Below are positions 29,465 to 37,830 of a stretch of DNA of 49,779 nt, piece by piece (position 1 is the stretch's first letter; each line of letters begins with the position of its first letter). This DNA is from a virus. The stretch covers positions 1 to 49,779 of the IMG/VR virus record IMGVR_UViG_3300027965_000188; one strand, 5' to 3'. The position numbers and the translations under genes are program-made. The notes below the pieces were generated by a model that was not told the DNA's origin, ran no database searches, and saw nothing but the letters and a program-made list of their open reading frames with translations.

Positions 29465-31621
29465 TCAGTATATGATCGACCCGTCTGGCCTGAGTCCCTT
29501 TACCTTCACAAATCGGCCACTCTTGATCTGCACTACGTCGCCCACGTTGATCAGCGGCCAGCTTTTTACGGGCGTGGCCGGGGCTTCGGTTGTTTCCAGT
29601 GCGGCGGCGTTTTTCAGATCTTCGGGTTTCTCCAGGGCATCCTTAAGTGCCTGCGCAGCGGCCAGCGCCTTCGGATTGTTCTTGAGTGCGGAGGGGACGT
29701 CGGTGTTCGCTCCCGCTGCCTCTTTCTGCGCCGAACGTGAGGAACCCGCCGCAGCAGATTCCGGAAGGGAAGAAGGGGGTGCTGGCGATACGCTGGGCTC
29801 AACCACACCGGCCTGACGGGGGGTATCCCCAGGGGAAGCAACCGCAGGTGGCGTCCACTGCTGCGTTTTGCTCTTCTGAGCTTCCTCAGCCATTTCTAAC
29901 TTACCCCGCAATGGTTCACTGATGGATCGTTTGTCGAGAAGATTCTGGTACAGCTCGAGCATGTTCTCCTGGCTCAACTGAGTCATGGATTTTACGCGGT
30001 ACTGCATTTTCGCGACGTCGGAAAGCGCCTCGTGATCTAATCCGAGTTCCGATCCAATGCCGTGAAGCGCCCGGTTGATATAGGACCGTCCGACGATCTG
30101 GTATCCATCGCCTTCGAGGTTTTGGCGGGCTTCGTCCTCCCCTAATCCATTTTCGCGAGCGTACTGCGTGAGGCCTTCTTCGCTCATGATCTTGGCCGGC
30201 GCGAAAGCCTTGCTCGCGTCTCCGGGAAGATTCACGACGCGGGAGGTTGGCGCAGATGGAGGGAGTTGAACCTGTGTGCTTGAAAAGCTGTGGGGTTCCT
30301 CGGCCGGAGTTTCTTTGGCCGGCGCAGGATTAGCGTCTGCGGCCTTGGAGACTTCCGCTGTAGGAGAATTTGCCTGGGCACCGCTCTTTGCGGCTGCGGC
30401 AGCTTTTTCGGCGGGCGTTTGCCATTCTACGCGGGTGCTTTCTGGGGTGGTAGGCAGCGCAGCAGCGGGAGAAAGCGGCCGGTCGTGGAGTCCGCGATAT
30501 ACGCTATCGACCCTAGCCTTGTCCTCTTCGCTTAACTCTGCGTACTTTGTACGGGGTTTGGCGGTGACGTCTGCCGATTGCGCCAGTTCATCCTTACTGA
30601 TGATTTCTCCGTCGCGAGGGGCGGCATCGGGTGAAGCAGGAGGAGTTGCCGGGGCGGCTTCATCGATCGGGCGGTTGCTTGCCGTGACATCCTGGCCGGT
30701 GATCCCTTGTGGAGTGATAGGGCCAGCGATGATGGGCGGCTTTCCTGAAGGAGCGGGTAATTGTCGCGACTCAGGCAGGGGAACCGGAGGCTGTTCGGCT
30801 GTTGCGGCCGGGGCAGATTCAGCCTTCGGGATGTTGGCTCTTATCGCGTCGGCGGCTTTTGCGGCCGCAGCATCTCTGGCAGCGGTGGCCTCGGCTAATT
30901 CTGCGTGGCGTGCGGCGAGTGCATCCAAGGCGCCCCGAACAGCGCCAGTCACCATTTTTCCGCCCAGGGCTAGACCAATACCGCCGTGATAGCCGACTCC
31001 CACAGCTTGGCCCGCAAAGCCCGGCAGCATAATGTCCGTCTTGTAGTTAAGCTTTTTGAGTGAATCGACGGCCCCCTTGCCGGCGCCTTTTGTTGCGGCG
31101 ACTGCACTGTCAGCCGTCTCTGGCGCGGCCTTAGCTAGACCCTTCAGGCCGCCGGCCATGATATTTCCGTAGGTGTTTGCGGCACCGACCGGATCTTTCT
31201 CGAAAAACTCCCGTGGATGGGTGATGTTGTGCGCGAGTTCTTCTACAGAGTCGAAGCCGGAAGCGAGCATTGGAAAGCGGCTCGCGAAGTCTGGATGAGC
31301 GTTGGAAAACCGGCCTGTTAACGGTGTCTTCGTTTCCAGCGCCTTTTGAAAAGCCGCTTCATAGTCCGCATCGGACTGAAAGTCTTTCCTGGCCGGAAAT
31401 CCCGGTACGGGCGGCAGAGAGTCGCTGTTCGGCCCCGGAGCAGTGGATGTGACGAGGTTTTTCAGGCTGCCGGGGAGATTTTGAATGACCCTAGACCAGT
31501 CGAGCGAAGGGGTTTTGGTGGTGATATGGTCGTCGGTGGACTGCCACTGCGACGGTCCTGCGACAGACGGACCGGCATGGTCGTCGGTAGACTGCCACTG
31601 TACTGTTTGTGGGTCGGGCAC
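29465..31621 (-). CDS. Large internal/ejection-type virion protein
   Basis: Predicted 718 residues from GTG 31621, directly after the TAA of the gene at 31622. The N terminus holds a direct repeat (QWQSTDDH twice). Middle regions are Ala/Gly-rich helices with a membrane-like segment (~150-250), then long Ala/Pro-rich linkers. Position and composition fit the multi-gene DNA-ejection cassette (P22 gp16/gp20-like) that is released into the cell envelope with the genome. No lytic transglycosylase motif is visible. Confidence 0.65.
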   Translation of the reverse strand: MPDPQTVQWQSTDDHAGPSVAGPSQWQSTDDHITTKTPSLDWSRVIQNLPGSLKNLVTSTAPGPNSDSLPPVPGFPARKDFQSDADYEAAFQKALETKTPLTGRFSNAHPDFASRFPMLASGFDSVEELAHNITHPREFFEKDPVGAANTYGNIMAGGLKGLAKAAPETADSAVAATKGAGKGAVDSLKKLNYKTDIMLPGFAGQAVGVGYHGGIGLALGGKMVTGAVRGALDALAARHAELAEATAARDAAAAKAADAIRANIPKAESAPAATAEQPPVPLPESRQLPAPSGKPPIIAGPITPQGITGQDVTASNRPIDEAAPATPPASPDAAPRDGEIISKDELAQSADVTAKPRTKYAELSEEDKARVDSVYRGLHDRPLSPAAALPTTPESTRVEWQTPAEKAAAAAKSGAQANSPTAEVSKAADANPAPAKETPAEEPHSFSSTQVQLPPSAPTSRVVNLPGDASKAFAPAKIMSEEGLTQYARENGLGEDEARQNLEGDGYQIVGRSYINRALHGIGSELGLDHEALSDVAKMQYRVKSMTQLSQENMLELYQNLLDKRSISEPLRGKLEMAEEAQKSKTQQWTPPAVASPGDTPRQAGVVEPSVSPAPPSSLPESAAAGSSRSAQKEAAGANTDVPSALKNNPKALAAAQALKDALEKPEDLKNAAALETTEAPATPVKSWPLINVGDVVQIKSGRFVKVKGLRPDGSIIY

Positions 31622-33325
31622 TTATTGAACGTCTTCTGCTGTGAATAATTTCGGGTTGCTGGGATTGACCGCTGTGATCTTGAGTTTTTTCCCGGTCTTC
31701 GGCGAGAAATAGATTTTCCCGACATCCGACTGTGAAAGTGAGGGGGGAATCGCGGGAACGTCCGAACCTTTGGTCGAAGTGTTTGAACCCCTCGGTTGGA
31801 TGGAGGCACCCTTGAAGGTCGAACCGTAGGACTGGTTCAGCACATTGATCTTGTTGCTGTAGCGCTCGGCGGCCACCTTTGCAAGCGTCCCGTGAAGATC
31901 CTGCATCGCGTCCAAAATCTGCGGCGGAATCGATTGGCCGCTGGTCTGTTTTCCGAGCCAACCCTGTAAACGATCGAGCGCGGAGCCAGCCCCGCCGTAG
32001 GTCTGAATCTCGGGCATATTGACGCGCTTCACCTGATTTCCGGCGTTGATCGTGAGGACTCCGGTAGTGGGCGCGTATGCGTATGCGACCTTGTTCCCGG
32101 ACTTTGCAAGGTCGATGATGCTCTGCATCTCGTCTGCGGCGTTTACCGCATCGGCGTATTCATCGCTGATTTTGGTGTAGTTGGCTGTGGCCGGGGCAAT
32201 AAGATGAGGCGGTACGTTCGAGAGTGCCGCGTTCGACGATGCATTCAGCTGTCTTTGGGCTTGGACCGTGCCCTGAACCCTCGCATTGATTACACCGGGG
32301 TCGACTTCACGCTCGATCTCCTGTACTGACTGAGCGCCCTTTTCAATGGCGTCGTTGACACCCTTGAGTCCGAGGCCGTTTTGTAGGGCATTCGCGGCGG
32401 CTGCTTTGGCGCGCTGATTTTGGAGCGGATAGCGGCGGGGATCGATCACACCGTCAACCTGGGCGCGCAGTTTCGCAGGGTTCATGTTGGCCGCTGCTGC
32501 GGCATTCATGAGGTCGATGTCGTATTTCGGACGCTCGGCTACCGGGACTTGCGCGCGCGTCAGTTTTGCTACGGCGTCCGGCGAGTAAATGGCTGGAACC
32601 TTGGCCTGCGCAGCGGGCGAAAGCGTTTTCCACTGCGCGGTCCATGCTTCTTGGTTATCGGGAGCGTTCTTTGCAAAAGAGGAGACTTCCTGGTCGACGG
32701 CGTCGGTCTGTTCCTTTTTGGCTTTCGCCATTTTGTCGGCGCTGTCGAAAATAGTGCTGAGGTATCCGACCTTAGCGGCATGGGCCATCACTTCGTCGTC
32801 GCCGGGATAGGTTGGAGGGTAATCCTTCGTGTCGATGCCCCGCTGTCTCAAGTTGTCAAGCGCGCTCTGGTAGAAATCCATTTTCTTTTCCGGCGGCGCC
32901 TGTAGGATTCCGGCTAGGGCTTGGCCTTCTAAGAGGTTGCGTGTCTTGAGATTCTCGTACTTGGATTTAGCGGTGGTCTCTTGTGAAAGCGCGAGCTCTT
33001 GCGCGGCCTGTTGCATTTTCAAGTGATCCGCGTCGAGCGCGAGAAGTGTTGTTGGGCTCACCTTCCCGTCAAGTCCAGACCGGAATGAATTCCAATCGAC
33101 TGGCTTACTTGGATCGGCCGCGGCGGTCTTGGCAAATTCGTTCTTAATCGTGTTCTGATCTTGCAGGAGAGTCTGTCTCTGCTGGTTTTCTAGTTCGGCG
33201 GCCTGCACCTGTTGCGCGCGAAGTTGATTTTCCTGGATCGCTCCTTTTAAGGAATAGAGCCTGGCTGCCTGGTCTAAGGGATTGGCGAACTGGGGAGGTT
33301 TAACGTCTAGAGCTACTGGCAGCAT
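31622..33325 (-). CDS. Ejection/internal virion protein
   Basis: Predicted 567 residues. Almost entirely helical with long coiled-coil stretches (LRAQQVQAAELENQQRQTLL) and Ala/Gln-rich composition, as in phage internal virion or ejection proteins. It begins just after repeat R9 and is followed without gap by the 718-residue gene. The C terminus is beta-like (KIYFSPKTGKKLKITAVNP). Confidence 0.65.
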   Translation of the reverse strand: MLPVALDVKPPQFANPLDQAARLYSLKGAIQENQLRAQQVQAAELENQQRQTLLQDQNTIKNEFAKTAAADPSKPVDWNSFRSGLDGKVSPTTLLALDADHLKMQQAAQELALSQETTAKSKYENLKTRNLLEGQALAGILQAPPEKKMDFYQSALDNLRQRGIDTKDYPPTYPGDDEVMAHAAKVGYLSTIFDSADKMAKAKKEQTDAVDQEVSSFAKNAPDNQEAWTAQWKTLSPAAQAKVPAIYSPDAVAKLTRAQVPVAERPKYDIDLMNAAAAANMNPAKLRAQVDGVIDPRRYPLQNQRAKAAAANALQNGLGLKGVNDAIEKGAQSVQEIEREVDPGVINARVQGTVQAQRQLNASSNAALSNVPPHLIAPATANYTKISDEYADAVNAADEMQSIIDLAKSGNKVAYAYAPTTGVLTINAGNQVKRVNMPEIQTYGGAGSALDRLQGWLGKQTSGQSIPPQILDAMQDLHGTLAKVAAERYSNKINVLNQSYGSTFKGASIQPRGSNTSTKGSDVPAIPPSLSQSDVGKIYFSPKTGKKLKITAVNPSNPKLFTAEDVQ

Positions 33326-33345
33326 AAATAGTCCATTCGTATGGC

Positions 33346-33410
33346 TTTGTTTTCGACGCTTTTCTCAGCGGTCGAACACGGTCAGAAACTTTCCCGCGTG
33401 CGCGCTCTGA
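33346..33410 (-). repeat. ~60-nt interspersed element, copy R9
   Basis: Minus reading GAGCGCGCACGCGGGAAAG ... GACCGCTGAGAAAAGCGTC then GAAAACAAA, ending ~20 bases before the ATG at 33325. Confidence 0.75.
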
Positions 33411-33459
33411 GGCAATGTCGGGGTTGTTCTGCTCAGCGATTCAGGGAAGAAGTGGGCCT

Positions 33460-33543
33460 ACGGGAGAAGGAACCGACGGCGATACGCCCTGTTAGCAGCG
33501 CGGTGCGAACCGTGGGTATCCCCAAACGGGTTCCGTCTCCCGT
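33460..33543. repeat. Stem family H1 with inserted 46-nt element
   Basis: Arms ACGGGAGAAGGAACC and GGTTCCGTCTCCCGT enclose the 46-nt element (33478-33523). The same outer stem without the insertion is at 36311 and 43274. It lies in the 3' spacer of the minus gene at 33562; the 33326-33561 spacer has no gene. Confidence 0.7.
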
Positions 33544-33561
33544 ACTCTCAGCATCAAAGTC

Positions 33562-34728
33562 TCACAACCCAGCCGGTGCTAAGTCTGCTCCGGTTAACCA
33601 GTCTGCTCCGGTCATGTCCATGTATCCGCCCGGTCCCGGAGGTGCCACGGAATACGGCAGTGAATAATTGTTGGTGTTGAGCGACTTCATGAGGCTGTAG
33701 TTTGCTAGCGCATTTCCCGCACCGGCAATGCCGCCCCACAGCGAGTTTGAGCCACCTACCATCCCAGCGGCCTGGGCGTTGGCGCCGCCCGTAAGCGCGG
33801 TCCCGGCAATCTGCGCGCCCGTCAATCCAAACTGGCCCGACGCCTCGGCGCCTTGCAGCCCGAGCTGCGCACCGGTGATGCCCATGTTCGCAAGCGTGTT
33901 GGCGGTTCCAGTAAGATTTTGGCCGGTGTAGTAGCCGGCGTTGGTGAGGTTTGTCCCGCCGTACAGCGCGGCATTTAAGGTGTTGGACGATGCCAGGTTT
34001 CCGTAATTCTGGAAGGCCGTGTTCGACTGCGCCGCGGCCGGGAGGCCGAAACTGGCGAGCGACATCAGCGACTGCAGGTTGTTGGTGCGATTGGTCTGGA
34101 AGGTCGTCAGCGCCCGGTTGTACGCGTTCTGATATTCCGTTCCGGCCAAGCCCTGTCCGTAATTCTCGATCGCGGCTAATGTATTGCCGCTCTGCAAAGA
34201 CCCGTTCGCCGCGGCAGTGCTTTGCAAGGCACCCAGGCCCTGCTTCAGCCGGAACTGATAGCCGGGATCGTTTTGAAGGTCGGTCGGATTGAAACTGAAC
34301 TGCGATGTCAGCGCGCCGCCCGGCTGCAAGGCCGCAGCTAAGGAATTGACGCCCTGCGTCCCTGCAGCAAGGAACGGCTGCAGGTTATTCTGCTCGTTTG
34401 TGTTGGTGGCCGCAAGCAGCGAGTTGGCGTTCTGAACGCCGGTATTGACGGTCTGGTTAGCGTTTGTGACCGCGTTGTTTACGGCCGCGATCGACTGGGG
34501 ACTCGCCGCAGCGACCAGGCTCTGGCCATTGTTTACGGCATTGGTGACGCCGCCCTCGGCCGCCTGGACGCCCTGCTGGGCGCCGGTGGCCGCGTTTTCG
34601 GCCATGGTGGCGACCTTTTGGGCCGTCTGGGCCTGAAGTTTCGAGGCTTTGTCGGCGGCGTTCTTGCCGAAGATCCCGCCAAGCAGGCTTCCGCCCGCTG
34701 CGATTCCCTCTGATATTCCAAATGGCAC
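33562..34728 (-). CDS. DNA ejection protein, P22 gp7/tail-needle neighbour type
   Basis: Predicted 388 residues. N-terminal Gly-rich helix (GISEGIAAGGSLLGGIFGK), then a segment I recognise from phage DNA-ejection proteins: NDPGYQFRLKQGLGALQ, AANGSLQSGNTLAAIENYGQ and EYQNAYNRALTTFQ (~150-215). The rest is Ala/Gly/Asn-rich helices. Its place between the tail module and two further ejection-type genes matches the P22 order. Confidence 0.78.
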   Translation of the reverse strand: MPFGISEGIAAGGSLLGGIFGKNAADKASKLQAQTAQKVATMAENAATGAQQGVQAAEGGVTNAVNNGQSLVAAASPQSIAAVNNAVTNANQTVNTGVQNANSLLAATNTNEQNNLQPFLAAGTQGVNSLAAALQPGGALTSQFSFNPTDLQNDPGYQFRLKQGLGALQSTAAANGSLQSGNTLAAIENYGQGLAGTEYQNAYNRALTTFQTNRTNNLQSLMSLASFGLPAAAQSNTAFQNYGNLASSNTLNAALYGGTNLTNAGYYTGQNLTGTANTLANMGITGAQLGLQGAEASGQFGLTGAQIAGTALTGGANAQAAGMVGGSNSLWGGIAGAGNALANYSLMKSLNTNNYSLPYSVAPPGPGGYMDMTGADWLTGADLAPAGL

Positions 34729-34749
34729 GGGAGATTTACTTTCTGCCGC

Positions 34750-34755
34750 TATACT
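34750..34755 (+). promoter_or_regulatory. Leaderless -10 box for the plus-strand gene at 34763
   Basis: TATACT, seven bases before the GTG at 34763, the same spacing as at 27541 and 28430. No clear -35 box. Confidence 0.45.
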
Positions 34756-34762
34756 TCAAAGT

Positions 34763-34978
34763 GTGATCGTGGTCACGGGTCGCCGACCGCTCTTCATCGG
34801 ACAACGCGTCACCATTGACTACGATCACCTTGGCAACCGGCTTGAGACGCCGCAACCAGCGGTAATTGTCAAGCAAGCTACGCTCGCCGAGTATGCTTCG
34901 CAGCCTGGAAAGCCGATGGAACCCGAGCTACTTTCATCCCACGGATTCGATTACTTTTACTGGGCGAGCACCGATTAG
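34763..34978 (+). CDS. Small plus-strand gene inside the virion operon
   Basis: Predicted 71 residues from GTG 34763. Beta-rich (RRPLFIGQRVTIDYDHLGN, then VIVKQATLAEYAS). It has its own promoter-like -10 and opposite orientation, the pattern of a moron that can be expressed independently of late genes. Function unknown. Confidence 0.5.
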   Translation: MIVVTGRRPLFIGQRVTIDYDHLGNRLETPQPAVIVKQATLAEYASQPGKPMEPELLSSHGFDYFYWASTD

Positions 34979-35343
34979 ACCTGAGCTTCAAACACTTTCC
35001 AGCCGTGCTCTCTGTAACCCAACTTGCGCGCCACGGCAATCGAACCGGGATTGGACGCGAATACCAGAAACCGGCCTTCGGCAAGCGAAAGCATTTCCCG
35101 CTCTACTCCGCGGCCGAGCAATACGGCGATTCCCTGTTTGCGAAATTCGGGGGCAACATACAGGGGCCCGGCGTGCGCGATCGCGTTCATGCCCCACATC
35201 CCGATAATTTCTCCGGCGTGCTCTGCCACCACGGCGCGATTGTGTTCTGGCGAAGGAAGCTCCCACCCGTTGGCCGCGTAAATATCTTTGAGCCGCGCCC
35301 ACTCGGAGTCAGGCAACAAACGAATGGTTATGTCGTGCGCCAT
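34975..35343 (-). CDS. GNAT-family acetyltransferase
   Basis: Predicted 122 residues. GNAT core visible: GEIIGMWGMN strand, GPLYVAPEFRKQGIAVLLGRG (acetyl-CoA pyrophosphate loop R/Q-x-x-G-x-A type), then FASNPGSIAVARKLGYREHG (the N-x-x-A..GF/Y element). Short for the family. It overlaps the second GNAT gene by 16 bases. Likely acetylates a protein or small molecule; the substrate is unknown. Confidence 0.8.
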   Translation of the reverse strand: MAHDITIRLLPDSEWARLKDIYAANGWELPSPEHNRAVVAEHAGEIIGMWGMNAIAHAGPLYVAPEFRKQGIAVLLGRGVEREMLSLAEGRFLVFASNPGSIAVARKLGYREHGWKVFEAQV

Positions 35344-35834
35344 ATCTCCCGGGTGAGTTCGTAGACGATCATGTCGCGCCGCGTTCCGTTTGAGATCACG
35401 TAGTCGGGCAAAATATTCTTCACCCGAAATCCCAGGCGCTCATTAAAAGCGCGGGCCGGATAGTTGTTGGACGTAACCATTCCCAGCACGTAGCCTAGCT
35501 CCGGGTTTTCGGTGAAGACCTTATGCAAGGCCACGCGCGCGGCTTCGTCCATGAGCCCTGTTCCCCAGATCGCCCGCGAACTTGCAACGTACGTTCTGGC
35601 TCCCATGCGTCCAATGGGCTCGAAGATCAGGGCGCCTGAAATCTTGCCGCAGTCCTGATCGATGACCGCCCAACTGCGCGCGGTCTCCAGCGACTCGCCG
35701 ATTTTCACGTGAAACTCACGCTCATCCCGCGGAAACTGATCGGTTGCGGCAATGACGCTCGCGTTCAGCCAGTGGTGCAGGTCTTTCCAGGCCGTCATGG
35801 GAAACGGTTCGACCAGCCGGATATTGGCGCTCAT
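35328..35834 (-). CDS. GNAT-family acetyltransferase, RimJ/RimL-like
   Basis: Predicted 168 residues. GALIFEPIGRMGARTYVASS, the AIWGTGLMDEAARVALHK CoA-binding stretch and SNNYPARAFNERLGFRVK are standard GNAT features. It begins directly after the tail gene at 35835 and is coupled to the smaller GNAT. Acetyltransferases next to tail genes are known in several podoviruses; the target is unknown. Confidence 0.82.
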   Translation of the reverse strand: MSANIRLVEPFPMTAWKDLHHWLNASVIAATDQFPRDEREFHVKIGESLETARSWAVIDQDCGKISGALIFEPIGRMGARTYVASSRAIWGTGLMDEAARVALHKVFTENPELGYVLGMVTSNNYPARAFNERLGFRVKNILPDYVISNGTRRDMIVYELTREIWRTT

Positions 35835-36221
35835 TTACTTGGTATAGAAGGCCTGTAGAACTGCTTTCATCGCTGGGGCGTTTGCGAACGTGATTTGAGC
35901 AGACGTCAAGGTGTAATCCGAGCCTTGCTTCTGTAAACTGCCGTTCACAAACAATTGCAGCGACGTCGCGGGATTCGGCGGATTCAAAAGCGTGAAGGCG
36001 GCATTGGTTCCGTCCAGCATCCCTTGGGGGATTTCGGCGTAGACGTTCCGGTTGAGCAAATATCGGATGGCTAAAAAGGCGTCGTTTAACCAGCGCTGCC
36101 AGAACGGCGTGGCATAGCTCATGAGCTGTCCCTGCGTCGTGATGCCCTGGTCAATGCGTGCTGCAGCAAGGGGAGTTTGAACCGAGGGCTGATCTAAACG
36201 AGGAAACCCGGAGGAAGCCAT
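35835..36221 (-). CDS. Small virion (tail/neck) protein
   Basis: Predicted 128 residues. Helical N-terminal half (FWQRWLNDAFLAIRYLLNR) and a beta C-terminal half ending in a strand pattern often seen in phage decoration or adaptor domains (LDGTNAAFTLLNPPNPATSL; LFVNGSLQKQGSDYTLT). It follows the gp10-like gene, where P22 places the tail needle, but it is shorter and not clearly a needle. Confidence 0.65.
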   Translation of the reverse strand: MASSGFPRLDQPSVQTPLAAARIDQGITTQGQLMSYATPFWQRWLNDAFLAIRYLLNRNVYAEIPQGMLDGTNAAFTLLNPPNPATSLQLFVNGSLQKQGSDYTLTSAQITFANAPAMKAVLQAFYTK

Positions 36222-36225
36222 AATG

Positions 36226-36290
36226 CTTTGTTGTTAACGCTTTTCTCGAAGGTCGATTACGGATTCAGGTTTACGGCGTGCGCGCTCTGA
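36226..36290 (-). repeat. ~60-nt interspersed element, copy R10
   Basis: Minus reading GAGCGCGCACGCCGTAAAC ... GAGAAAAGCGTTAACAACAA, ending a few bases before ATG 36221. A stop in the tail frame shows it is not coding. Confidence 0.7.
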
Positions 36291-36310
36291 ATCAGGGAAA
36301 AAGTGGGTTC

Positions 36311-36344
36311 ATGGGAGAAGAAACCGCCGGGTTTCGTCTCCCAT
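36311..36344. repeat. H1 hairpin without insertion
   Basis: ATGGGAGAAGAAACC / GGTTTCGTCTCCCAT, with one internal mismatch and loop GCCG. In the 3' spacer of the gp10-like gene. Confidence 0.7.
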
Positions 36345-36362
36345 GCTCTCAGCGGCAAATCC

Positions 36363-37814
36363 TCACAACGGTCCTGGGGCTAAGGTTGTATATGCATCTA
36401 CAATCGTGACGCCGACTGGATCGGAAATGACAGCTTCATACGCCCGGTCCCGCGATCTTCCCAATCTCCTTGAAACGTAGCGGTATTTGTACTCCCCAAC
36501 GCCCGCCTGTGCGAGCGATTGCCCCGCTCCAGTCTTTAGCGGCACCCCGCCTAATTGCCGCTGATTCGACCAGGTAAATCCCCCGTCGTCAGAGAACCGC
36601 ATTCCAATGGTCGGAACGGAACCTTGTCCGGAGGCAGGACCTTGCGAGACCTGCATGTCGATCACTAAGCGTCCGTGCCGCGCCCAGTTCATCTCGTTTG
36701 AAATGTGCGGGGAAGTTCTCAGCCGTCTTATGGGACTGCCGTTGTCCGAGTAAATGTCTTCCGACTGGATGTAGATGTTTCCGTTGCGGTAGTCGCCCAC
36801 GAAATGTATACCCATGGTGTAGGCGTGGAAGCGCGCGATATCGGCGTGGTACTGGGCGTATTTGGTGTCCCAGAATCCCCGCTCATGCCAGGCTCCGGAG
36901 GCCGTATCGAAAACCCAGGTCGCATCTGCGGTGGGGAAGCTTAAGCAGTAGAAGTTGTGGCCGCTTTCCTGATAGGGATAGCCGACGGCATCGAAGGAGT
37001 TCGAATACTGCCGAATTCTGGCCTCCATGGCGTGGTTTGAGACGCGCTGCGGAAGGAATCCGAGCGCCCTCCAGACCATCAGGGCGCCGCGGTCGTCGCC
37101 CCCCAGCCACATGAGCGAGTTGTCAATTTTTGCGACCGAGGCCGGCGCCCACAATCCCTGCTCGATAAAGGCGCCCTGAATTTCCTGAAAGGGAACGCCA
37201 GGCGGAGGGAGTCCGGCATCGGCCCAAACTTCGATGGTCTTGTCGCCCATGAGCCACAGCAGCTCATGATCGGCGAAGACCGCGACCAGGCGGTCGGGCG
37301 AGCCGGATTTGGTCGAGAAGTTGAGCGGATCCCAGGTCGAGCCGTCAAGCGGGTCAGAGACATTGAACTGATTTGAATTGGGCTGCGCCGCTACAAAAAC
37401 GCCCTTGAGAAAACATCCCGAGACGGCGTTGACCACCGGCTTGACGGTTTGGCCGTCAGCCAAATAGCCCTGGGCGCCAGAGACAATGAAAAGCTCGTTT
37501 CCATTGGAGGAAATGGATACCGGGGTCGAAGCAAGGCCTACGTCGCCTAGCAGGTTCGGTGCTTTGTTGAGAAAGACCTCGTAGAGTTTTGAGCCGCCCA
37601 CGGCGAAGAGGCGGTTCTCGCCGCCCCACAGGCCCCGGACTGGCGAGGACGGAAGCGTAGTGAGAAGTTTTCTCCCCGGTGTCCCTTTGAGTATCCAGTC
37701 GTTTTTTCCGTGCCCCGATTCTACTCGCTCGATATAAAGGTTCACCGAACGCTCGGCGTCCGGCGCCGGACTCAGGCCTAAATAGCCCGGTCCGACAAAT
37801 CCAAATCGAGGCAT
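36363..37814 (-). CDS. P22 gp10-like packaged-DNA stabilisation protein
   Basis: Predicted 483 residues from ATG 37814, near the ~470 of P22 gp10. The N terminus (GFVGPGYLGLSPAPDAERSV, NLYIER) and GTPGRKLLTTLPSSPVRGLW match this hub protein, which joins the gp4 ring and plugs the tail to hold DNA in the capsid. The repeating beta-propeller-like pattern (SKLYEVFLN, ELFIVSGAQGYL, LLWLMGDKTIEVWAD) continues through the chain. Neighbouring gp4-like and fibre genes support the call. Confidence 0.82.
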   Translation of the reverse strand: MPRFGFVGPGYLGLSPAPDAERSVNLYIERVESGHGKNDWILKGTPGRKLLTTLPSSPVRGLWGGENRLFAVGGSKLYEVFLNKAPNLLGDVGLASTPVSISSNGNELFIVSGAQGYLADGQTVKPVVNAVSGCFLKGVFVAAQPNSNQFNVSDPLDGSTWDPLNFSTKSGSPDRLVAVFADHELLWLMGDKTIEVWADAGLPPPGVPFQEIQGAFIEQGLWAPASVAKIDNSLMWLGGDDRGALMVWRALGFLPQRVSNHAMEARIRQYSNSFDAVGYPYQESGHNFYCLSFPTADATWVFDTASGAWHERGFWDTKYAQYHADIARFHAYTMGIHFVGDYRNGNIYIQSEDIYSDNGSPIRRLRTSPHISNEMNWARHGRLVIDMQVSQGPASGQGSVPTIGMRFSDDGGFTWSNQRQLGGVPLKTGAGQSLAQAGVGEYKYRYVSRRLGRSRDRAYEAVISDPVGVTIVDAYTTLAPGPL

Positions 37815-37830
37815 GCCCTTGTGCCGTTTC

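Noticed and set aside
17-36290. The ~60-nt element as a coding repeat only
   Set aside because: Most copies have an extra base or stops in the peptide frame; they lie in spacers and cannot encode the tail.
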